DNA from: Volvariella volvacea V23
Lineage: Eukaryota > Basidiomycota > Agaricomycetes > Agaricales > Pluteaceae
Reading direction: 5' to 3'
DNA: 64,000 nucleotides
NCBI GenBank assembly: GCA_000349905.1
Contig: KB722761.1
Coordinates: 428,904-492,903 of the forward strand
Below the pieces are notes generated by a model. That model did not search any database and was not told where the DNA came from. It saw only the letters and a program-made list of their open reading frames with translations. This document shows, piece by piece, positions 51,101 through 60,576 of the stretch. The translations under genes and the position numbers were made by a program. Positions within the stretch are counted from its first letter, which is position 1, and every line of letters starts with the position of its first letter.

Positions 51101-51848
51101 CAGCGTCGGTCCAGGACTTGTGGGCCGCGGAGGATACTGAACGATCGATGTCATGAGCAGCCATGCACCAAGTGCCGAGTATTGTTTCAAGTTGTCTCGA
51201 AGTTGCCAGTTCTTGAAGGAAGAAGATAATCTGATCCCGGACTTGTGGAATGCGTAGTAGAGCAGCATGGAGTATGGCACTGAGTTGTCTCACACGACGC
51301 GAAGGATGAATGAACAGCGCTGGCAGATGATGATACTACTCCGGGTCTTAGTTCTAATCCAACATAGCCCGAGGATGACCACATACCCATACAGGTAGCA
51401 TCTCTACCAAAGTGTTCGCCACAGTCTGCATCTCATAATCCTCTTCGTCATCTCCAGCCTCCTTCGCCTTCAAACATCTCTCCACCCATCCACCCATCAA
51501 ATCCTCCAATGCCTTAATCTTCGTCACATAAGCCTTCTTCCCAAAGCTACGTAGCACAACCAACAGATCCGGTGGCAACTTCCTCCATAGTCCCGTGCTC
51601 TCCAATGGATCCGGCTGTACAGGTTGAGGCTTCACGGGGGGTATGTAGATCTTCTGCCTCGGTTCCTTCATGTTCCCTTTCCCTCCTTTCGACTTGTCCT
51701 TCTTGTTCTTGCCAGCATTGGACTTGGGATCTTTGGGATCGAAATCTGACGGTGAGAGCCCTGAAGCTATTGCTGCTGCCGCTGCGGCGCGCTTGGCATG
51801 CTTCTTACGCGTTCCGGATGAAGCAGACGATTTGTTGGACTTGGGCAT
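45106..51848 (-). CDS. LTN1: Listerin, E3 ubiquitin ligase of ribosome quality control
   Basis: A long multi-exon gene. Exon 1 is 51387-51848 (MPKSNKSSASSGTRKKHAKR, then LWRKLPPDLLVVLRSFGKK, typical of the Listerin N terminus). Exon 2 starts at 51335 (YHHLPALFIHPSRRVRQLSA). The middle is long HEAT-like helical sequence. The final three exons are 45354-45442, 45215-45299 and 45106-45162. They encode the C-terminal RING variant: CAIC, CKTC, RFHAGC and CPLC, ending CRSNII and TAA. A 49-nt intron near 50650-50700 joins TIRWLL to ENVDIKSLDV. I did not fix all middle exon borders. Known role: it ubiquitylates nascent chains stalled on 60S subunits, placing Lys48 chains with Rqc2 and Cdc48. It is single copy and probably ancestral at this locus. 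Confidence 0.92.
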
Positions 51849-52577
51849 AATTCGTGTCTAGTTACTGCGATGCGGTAGACGATGATATTCTAGGTCGAGA
51901 ACAATAACGGCGAAGGTGACAATGAAGATTAGGACAGGCAAAGATGGTATTAGTTGTGGATGAGCCCGACGCCGTAGAATGTGGGTGTATGCGCAAGAAC
52001 CTTTTGTTCGGTCCCGGAGTGCTTTTAGGAGATTAGATTGAGGAGTCATCAGCGTCATCAGTTGATGACGTACTCAGCTTAGTCAGCTGATCCCTGGCCT
52101 TGGCGTCGCTTGCTCTTGAAGAACCGTTCACCAGACCCCTCTGCGCTACGAAAAAGCTCATAGTTTCCCAAATCTTTGATTTCATGTGCTCGTCTGCCAC
52201 TTCTTCATCAGATTCACAATTTTTTGCTTGCTATTAGATGTAGACCCAATCATGAATCAAGACAAAGAGCATTCCTGGGAGTCTGGGACCCATTGCAACC
52301 CTTTTGACGCTGTCAATTTACTTTAAGCTTCCCGGACTAGAGTGGAGGAGATATTTGCGGCAAATCCAGTAACTTAAAACTGGTTGGCTAGGGTATGTAT
52401 CAATAATGCCCCGAATACTTATAGGGTCCTTCCACGATTGCCGATGCAGATAAGATCGACTGTGAGTTGTCTGCGCATTGCACGTTCATCAATCAGAAGC
52501 AGCCTAGGTCATACTAACTTGGGCCAGCTGTTTTAGGCAGCATTCATCAAAGAACTATCTAGCGTAGTCCCACGTCT
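51849..52577. other. Divergent intergenic region
   Basis: Between LTN1 (minus) and BTB copy 6 (plus). It should contain both promoters. No gene-like frame is seen. Confidence 0.45.
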
Positions 52578-54743
52578 ATGTCTGTTGTTGAAATTACTTC
52601 GCCCGTACCCACAATGGTGGATCCTGCGAAAGACCAGCGTTCAACACAGTTTTGTACGTGAAAATCCCAATTGCTTCGCTAGGCCCTACTTAGAAGACGC
52701 GCACAGATTTCCCGGGGGAGGCCTACATTTCTGTCCAGTCGAGTGATGGAGTTGTATACAAAATTCATAAACATCTCACAGAGCTTTATTGCCAAGGACT
52801 TCCTCCAACCGATTCCCCCATGACTCCTGATGGGATCTATATTCTATCCGAGCCAAGTTCTATCCTAGAGAAAGTGCTCTATTACCTTTATCCCCAGACT
52901 TGGGGCAATCCCTTATCAACCGACCGATCCTTTGACGAGGTTGTGAGCATAACTAGAGCAGTTGAGAAATATCAAGTAACTCTAGCACGGGAAGCCTGGC
53001 TTCAGAAGATAAGGTGAGTTTTTGTCGGTTATTCAGGCCCCCGTTAATGACTTTGCCATACAGAGATACTGCCGTCCAATCACCGGTTGCAGCATTGGCC
53101 TATGCTGCACAATCTCGAAATCAGACCCTCTTTAACCATATTGCGCCGACGGTAGTACAATCGGATACGCCATTACACCAAGTATTGTTAGCACTTCCAC
53201 AAATAACATGGAGTGAATGGGTATGTGCCAGCGTCATTTCCTAGTCATAAAATGAATACTTTCTAGATCTACTATCGCGAAAAGTGGAACACTGCAACGC
53301 GATCAGCCCTGAATAACATTCCCGCGTATGAGGAGTGGCAATCCAGCAAGTGTGCCGACTGTGATAAATATCATTGCTCACGCATACCTGCCATCGGAAC
53401 GATTCAACGACCGCAGCTCGACGTTTTCAGGAAGCTTGCATCTAGTGGGAATTTTGCTGACTTGAAAGCAATCGATGATTACCTCGAGCAACTGACAACG
53501 AAGACTTGTAAAACCTACTCCTATGGTAACAAACCTTATCAGCTCCAAAACTGGAGAAATGCTCTTGATCGATCGATTGAGGCAATACCCTTTCCACTCG
53601 TAACCCCAGGGCATCAAGAATCATCAGGTGTTTCTGCAACATCCCGGACATCAAGCTTATGTGAGTGTGTCCCTAGCTATTTGGCCGAACTAAGCGACTA
53701 ACAGGTGGATAAGTTCGCTTTGACGATGCAGATATAATAATTTGTAGCGCAGATGGAGTAGAGTTTCAACTTCACAAACGGAACCTAGAGGTCTGTTGCG
53801 GGGCATTTCCCCCCTCCTCGCATCCTACGATGGGCGAAGTCGTACATCTTACGGAATCTGGTGCAACACTGGAGATGCTATTCCAGTTCGTATACTCGCG
53901 ACAACAGCCGGATTGGGAGGCGCTGGAGTTTTCGAAACTTCAAGATCTCGCAGAAGCTGTAGAGAAGTACTAGATACATACGGCAATGTATCTATGCAAA
54001 ATTTTGATGAAGTGGGTGGCCGTTCTTCCCAAGGTTGGAAACTTAACTAATGGATGCTGTTAGACGCTTTGTTCAATCTCATCCTGAAGCTTTATTTACC
54101 TATGCAACAAAGCACGGATATAAAGACCTGGCAGATCAAACCGCTCTACTGTTACTCAAATCAGGTGGGAGAGCGGAAAGTCTGGTGCCTCTGCTCACAC
54201 CCAATGCAGTTCTAGCCTGGGTAATTATCCTGACATTCTCCGCATAGCAATACTTGTACTTAACATACATATTAATAGACCCGCTATCTAGATCACGTTT
54301 GTAGTGTATGCAACAAGGCTATCTCTACTTCCCCAACTATTTTTCCGCAACCTGAGCCACCAACTCCACCACCCCAAGTATCGAATGATCCGTCCACCGG
54401 AAGCACAAAAAGACGACATCTCAAGCACCCAACTCGTTCATACCAGACCCCGCAACCCCAGTCTCCAACAGAGACGCGCTGCGACTATTGCGGTGGTCCT
54501 CACTGTACTGGCGAGAGTCTTAGTTGGGACAGCTCCAATGAACACTCGACGTTTCTTTCTCCGCTCTTGAAAGAGCTAGTTGCATCACCATGTGGAGGAC
54601 TATTCAAGTTTGATACGCTATCAGAGCAGCTGAGCAAACAGATGGCCAGTTACACTAGTGGGTCTCGAGAAGCGTTTAGGAAGTGGAGGGAAGGGGTCAT
54701 CGGGGACATTCGAAACATTCCTGCATTTAGGACGTTTTTATAG
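52578..54743 (+). pseudogene. Twin-BTB copy 6, one nonsense codon
   Basis: Exons join(52578..52653, 52707..53013, 53064..53220, 53267..53660, 53714..54011, 54064..54220, 54279..54743) are all in phase and would give 617 aa, except for one TAG at 53971-53973. It falls where copies 7 and 8 encode EKYQV, so a single C-to-T change in a Gln codon explains it. Truncation at residue 397 removes the end of BTB2 and everything after it. Knuckles: CADCDKYHC, and in the last exon CDYCGGPHC. The last exon is about 100 nt longer than in relatives, with a Pro/Ser/Thr-rich insert. The rest looks unmutated, so the lesion is recent, an assembly error, or tolerated. Confidence 0.75.
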
Positions 54744-55097
54744 CGAAGCGTGTGAGCTACCGTTATCCTATTTGTAATTCTATATTTGGACATCATGAAT
54801 ATATAGAGATTATGAAGTGCACGATATAACATGACTCGATGATTTAATTGACTATCATCCGAGATTGTAGAATCAACTGAACGGGTATTTTGTAAGAGAT
54901 ACCAAAGCACGTATATTTGATCACGATCCTGGTCTTGAGCTGTGCCGAAGCAGCATCTTCCGAAGCTGTCTTCGTTACTGTCTGAGCGGAGTCTGCGCCC
55001 AACGCACCAACTACGAATAGCTAAGCCCGCAGTTCAGCCGTAAGGTAGTCAAGCACATATTTAAAAGAGTTCCTTGCAACTTGCACTATTGCTTTTA
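54744..55097. other. Intergenic, promoter of copy 7
   Basis: A TATA-like TATTTAAAA at about 55058-55066 lies about 35-40 nt before the ATG at 55098. Nothing else is recognised. Confidence 0.4.
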
Positions 55098-57156
55098 ATG
55101 ACCACACCCACGCTCGACGCCACTTCACCTGCACCCACTATGACAGATCCTGCAGATGAACATACAGCTAAAACTCAAACCGGTGGGCGTAAATTTCCAC
55201 GAAATACTTCATCTTGATATGAATTGAGCGCATATATGCAGGCTCTCTAGAGGAGACTATCTTAGTTCGGTCAAGCGATGGGGTTGTGTACAAAATCCAC
55301 AAACTCCTCTTGACACTGCACTGTCAGGGACTTCCTCCTCCGAATTGTCCCACGACCTCAGATGGGGTCTTCATCCTCCTCGAGCCAAGTTCTATCCTTG
55401 AGAGAATGCTTTATTATCTGTACCCTCGTGCCTGGCCAAACCCTTTGCTGTCCAAGCTCTCATTGGAGGAGATTCTGGCTACAATTAGAGCACTTGATAA
55501 ATATCATATTACGCTAGCAAGGGAGCCATGGCTCAAGAGAGTCAGGTACGACTTCGTCATGCTATTCATGCTCTCATCAGCAAACTCGTTCCACGCAACA
55601 GAGATTCTGCCATCCAGTCACCCATTGCGGCTCTAGTATATGCTGCAGACTGTCGGAATCAAGACCTTGTTAGCCATGTTGCACCACTCGTGGTTCAATC
55701 GAACTTGGCGTTGCATAAAGTTCTGTTAGGGCTCCCGCAAGCAGTTTGGTTGGAATGGGTAGGCATCGGGATTGCCCTTGTACATAAACTGACTGCCAGT
55801 GCTCCCTAGTTTTTATACCACGATCGATGGAACGGCGTGTTCCGTGCAGCCCTAAGTACTTTCCCCATGCAAGCCTACACGCTGACAAATCAAATAATTT
55901 GTGGCAGTTGTAGGCAACATCATTGCTTGTCTCGGCCGGTAGATTTGGTGCCCCAGTCCCAGCTCCAACTCCTGAGGAAGCTTGGTCCCAGTAGTAATTT
56001 TGCCGATTCAAAGCGCATTGATGACGACCTCGAGAAACTTGCAACGACAGTCTGCAGCACCTGCTCACATGGTTCCATTCCTCTTCAACTGCAAATTTGG
56101 AGAAGGTATTTCCAGCGAGCAATTCGAGGCATACCTCCACCACTTCTCAACCTTACCCTTCACACATCTAAAACTGCTGCACCATCGTCTACACCATCGA
56201 AGTTATGTGAGTTATTTCGCTTTGGGCTAGCATTTTCAATTTATACGCATATTAGTCAACTTTAGCGATGCAGACATCATAATCCGTAGCAAGGATGGCA
56301 TTGAATTTCATGTCCACAAGAAGATTTTAGAAGCTTGCTGTCATGCATTTCCACCTTCTTCACACCCTACAATGGGCGAGGTTGTACATCTCACGGAATC
56401 GGGTTCAACTTTGGAGATGCTTTTTCAATTCATATATTCTCTACAGCAGCCAAACTGGGAGGAGTTAACGCTCTCAAAACTTTGGAAACTCGCCGAAGCT
56501 GCAGAGAAGTATCAAGTTCACATGGCGACATATTTGTTGAAGATCCTGATGACGTAAGGAGATATACTTGGTTTTAATTATGCGATTATTCCGAAACTGA
56601 TGGAATGTACAGACGCTTTGTTCCAACACATCCAGCTATCATTTTTGCCTATGCAACGAAACACGGATATCACGACCTTGCAGATGAAGTCGCCCCATTT
56701 TTGCTCAGATCTGGCATCAGCGTAGGTGATTTGGTACCTTTACTCATACCCAACACAGTTTTGGCATGGGTAATTCCAGTGCTCTCTCTACAAGCATAGC
56801 CGGACTCAACAATACTGTAGGCCAGATACTTGGAGTACGTCTGGAGTTTATGCGACAAGGCTATTTATACACTGCCTACCATCCCAAATCATACAACTTC
56901 AACGAAGAAATGCGCGTATTGCGGTTATTATCACTGTAATCCCAGCAGCTCTAGCGATTTGTCAAACTCTCTTGCTGCCCTCATAAAGGAGATGGTCGGG
57001 TCACCCGAAAAAGGAATATTCAAGTTCAGTGCCCTTTCTCAGGAGCTGAGTAATAGTATTAATCACACAGACGAATCTCGAGGGGCATTCAAGAAGTGGA
57101 GAGATGAAATCAACCGAGATATTGAAAATATGCCTGCGTTTAGGAAATTCTTATGA
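55098..57156 (+). CDS. Twin-BTB protein, copy 7 (intact reference copy)
   Basis: Exons join(55098..55182, 55242..55545, 55602..55758, 55810..56206, 56256..56553, 56613..56769, 56821..57156) give 577 aa with no interruption. BTB1 is at about 29-130 (ILVRSSDGVVYKIHKLLL, GLPPPNCPTTSDGVFILLE). A helical segment at 130-182 ends WLEW. The first knuckle exon at 183-315 has CGSCRQHHC and CSTC, then LQIWRRYFQRAIRGIPPP. BTB2 is at about 315-414 (AFPPSSHPTMGEVVHLTE, SLQQPNWEEL). A second helical segment ends VLAW at 466. The second knuckle exon has CAYCGYYHC and ends AFKKWRDEINRDIENMPAF. The two halves align with each other. No signal peptide or membrane segment is seen. The partner and function are unknown. 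Confidence 0.85.
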
Positions 57157-57714
57157 AGGAGGCGAAGTTCGTGTCGTGTCTTTTTCTCCTGTACAGTTCT
57201 TGTAGGATGTGCGTGTGGAGCCATTCTCAAGCAGATCGGGTTGCCTGAGATACATTACACAATGCCACGAGGTGGAGTTGCACCCTTACTAACCAATTGA
57301 CATTTTGGTTGACATCGGTAGTTATAACGCCATCGTTTTTTGACCTTGGTTTCACCATCCTGGTACTTACGAATTCTTGTCGATCCCATTCGTGGGGCAC
57401 TTGCACGCTTCCGTTTCACGACAGGATAATGGTGGGTTGGGCACCCCATTACTGATAGACTAATATATCGGTTTGGTATTATGCAATTGACTGAGATATA
57501 TACGGTTAGAAGGAGGCGATAAACGGGATATCCGAATTCGCTCACGGTTCAGGTCTTCGGATCGTGCCGTAGTTATGCCAAGTTGTTGATTCAGCGTTCT
57601 GCGCGATGTCTGCGTGCTACGCAGTCCTACCAATCACAGGCCGTTTACGGCATTGAGAAGCCAATCAATTATACCTATAAAGAACCCTCAAACACATCGT
57701 AATCCCGCAGTTCG
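57157..57714. other. Intergenic with promoter of copy 8
   Basis: No coding signal. The last 60 nt hold a CCAAT box and a TATA-like element (separate entry). Confidence 0.45.
57661..57682 (+). promoter_or_regulatory. CCAAT box and TATA-like element of copy 8
   Basis: CCAAT at 57661 is followed by CCTATAAAG around 57674-57682, about 35-55 nt before the ATG at 57715. A second CCAAT occurs near 57630. Confidence 0.45.
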
Positions 57715-59793
57715 ATGGCTGAGTCTGATACCACTCCATCCATGCCCACAGCAGCGGCTTCTGCAGATGATCCTGGGTCTGCAACCCAAATGTGTACGTG
57801 CGAGCCTTTAATCAGTGCCTAGTAAAATATATCCTGAGAGATATATCGACAGCTTTCTCAGAGAATGCCGTTGTATTCATTCAGTCAAACGATGGACTCG
57901 TGTATAAGGTCCACAAACTTCTTTTGGAGTTGCAATGCCCGGGACTTCCTCCTCCCGGCTGCCCTACCACGCCTGACGGGACGCTTCTCCTTCCAGAGTC
58001 GAGTTATGTTCTTAAGAAAGTATTGTACTACCTTTACCCTTCTCTGTTCCCCAAGCCGTCGCCATCTAGTCTTTCATTCGATGAAATCTTGGACATCAAC
58101 AAGGCAATGAGGAAATATAATGTCTTAGGAGTGCAGGATATTTGGTTCAAAGCACTCTGGTGCGTCGTTCCTCTGCTATTATTTGTAATCATCCCTTTGA
58201 CAATGACGAAAACATGTCAGGGATTCAGCCGTTCAATCTCCCGTTTCAGCGCTTGCTTATGCTGCTGAGATACAAAACCAGGAACTCTTCAACCACGTCA
58301 CGCCGTTAGCGATACAGTCGAGTTCTTCCTTACCCGACGCATTATCGGCGCTTCCACAACGAATATGGGCCCAATGGGTAAGCATTATTAGCTCTAAGGA
58401 GCAGTGTTTTGAGCATTGTACAGTTTTGTTATCACAGCAAGTGGAACCATGCATGTCGAACAGCGATACATTCTTTTCCAACGCTCACGCACCCAGGCAG
58501 CCAGGAATGGAGCCACTGCAGTGATTGTGGTTTAAAGCATTGCCAATACTGCCCTCTAACGAATATCCCAAAGCTTCTCTGGAAGCTCAGTTCCAGTGGC
58601 AGCTTTATCAACCTGAAGACCATTGACGATTATTTCCAGGATATGAAAAAAGAAGTCTGTCAGACGTGTTCACACAGTTACAACCCATCTCAACTGCAAA
58701 CGTGGAGAAATGAACTTCAACAATCAATTCAGAATATTCCTCTTCCTGACCTTACCTTGAACGCTCCAACTACAGGGGTCGTTGTAGATTCGACCCGGAC
58801 ATCAAGCCTATGTGCGTCTTCCTTTGTGTCATCTGTACAGCACGACTCATTATTCCATGAAGTCAGATTCAGTGATGCCGATATTACAATCCGTAGTGCA
58901 GATGGAGTCAAGTTTCATCTTCACAAGAAACACCTCGAAATGGGTTGCGATGCATTCCCTCCATCTGCCCATCCCACGATGGGCGAAGTCGTAGATCTCA
59001 CGGAATCTGCCTCGACATTGGAGATGCTTTTCCAATTTTTATATGCGCGACAACAGCCAGACTGGGAGGGATTGCCGTTCTCGGAGCTTTATGACCTTGC
59101 AGAGGCTGCTGAGAAATATCAGGTGTACACCGCAATGCGTGTGTGCAATATCCTAATGAAGTGGGTGAACTTTCTCGATCACATAAACTCAAATTGAAAT
59201 TTATGAGCATTGACAGACGTTTCACCAAATCCAATACTGGCAGCGTCTTTGCCTATGCAACGAAACATGGCTATGGCGATCTTGCCGATGCAATCGCCCC
59301 CTTGTTTCTTGTATCCGACGTTAGCGTGGTGTGTGATTTAGCACCCCGACTTGCACCTAATGTGATAATGGCATGGGTAAGGCCACATTCTTCTGTACAA
59401 ATGACCATGACCAAACTATACCAGGCCCAATATTTGGAGCACGTTCGTGTGGTATGTAATAAGGCAATTTCCACTTCTCCGGAACTTCACGCGACCCGAC
59501 AACCAAACTCGAACTATTCATACCGGTCATCCTATTCGTCGGATGGGCCTTGTCAGAGTTGTGGTTCCAACTGCAAACGTCCGTCTTATAGGCCAGCTCT
59601 GTCCGCTCTGTTAAAAGAGATGGTTGCTTCGCCTGAAGGGGGACTACTCAAGTTTTCAGATTCATCCCAGCGGCTGAGCGATCACTTGAAGAGTGGAAAT
59701 TTCACCAGTATCTCTCAAGAGGCATTCAGAAAGTGGAGGGAGGATATCAACGCAGATATTCAAAATATCCGTGCCTTCAAGACGTTCCTATGA
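57715..59793 (+). CDS. Twin-BTB protein, copy 8
   Basis: Exons join(57715..57793, 57853..58159, 58221..58377, 58424..58811, 58863..59160, 59217..59376, 59425..59793) give 585 aa, intact. BTB1 is at about 27-129 (VFIQSNDGLVYKVHKLLL, GLPPPGCPTTPDGTLLLPE). Knuckle 1 is CSDCGLKHCQYC with CQTC. BTB2 is at about 311-410 (AFPPSAHPTMGEVVDLTE, YARQQPDWEGLPF). Knuckle 2 is the variant CQSCGSNCKR, followed by LLKEMVASPEGGLLKFSD and the conserved end KWREDINADIQNIRAFKTFL. The intron between 58811 and 58863 is 51 nt with no stop, so read-through would add 17 residues without breaking the frame. It is closest to copy 9. Confidence 0.85.
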
Positions 59794-60576
59794 AGGGCTT
59801 GTGTTGGTGTTTTCTGTGAAGTCACGTAGTAAATGCCAGGGATGCGTAGTCATTTGGTGTTGAATTGAGCTTCCTTGTTCTGCACGGTCGTGGTGCTGCA
59901 ACGGGTGTAGTGATTGTAGTCGCGATGGTTCCTTGCTTTGTAAGCCTGTCGTGCGCTCGCGCGTGAGCTCAGCTCTTACTTTGGCTCAACCACACACTTG
60001 CGGACGCCCCTCTGGGGCTTTTCAAAATCAAAATCTCTTTAAGATACGGACACTGTTGTATGCGCATCGCCAACTGTGGCGGCCTCAGTCTCATTGAACC
60101 CAGTACTTTGGATTGCCTCTTTCGCGTCAACGGAGGTGTCGACCGCAGCCATCTGAGGTACTCCGGCAGAGATCTGTTCCAGAGTGCTGATTCCCCAATG
60201 CGGTGTTCAATGTTACCCAGTCTGTCTGTAAGCTTCTCTCCTTTTTGGCAGTAGTCAGGATAAAATCAACCGATCGGGAATAGGAACTTTAGTCAGGCGT
60301 CGATGACGTTACGGAACATGTGAACTCTGTCCCGATTGCGATCGTATGTCAATATCCAAATCGAGTACTGCTTCTTCTGAAGGTGTGTGTTATTGAAAGA
60401 GAGACAACAGAATGTATAACCGTTATCATTACAGATAAGCAATCAGGTGGCATTGTCTGCGCGTTGGACGGGTCCTGTTGATTAGAAGGTTCGCAAACTG
60501 CACCAAGTCCTGAGATCACGCATGTACACTTACAAGAGGGTTACCTCACATTACTTCAAGTCGTAATCAAATCTCT
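59794..60576. other. Intergenic, no gene seen
   Basis: 783 bases between copies 8 and 9. No motif is recognised beyond presumed 3' end and promoter functions. Confidence 0.45.

Noticed and set aside
58409..59197. Long single frame spanning two exons of BTB copy 8
   Set aside because: It reads through a 51-nt intron with clear GT and AG borders; paralogues lack the inserted residues.
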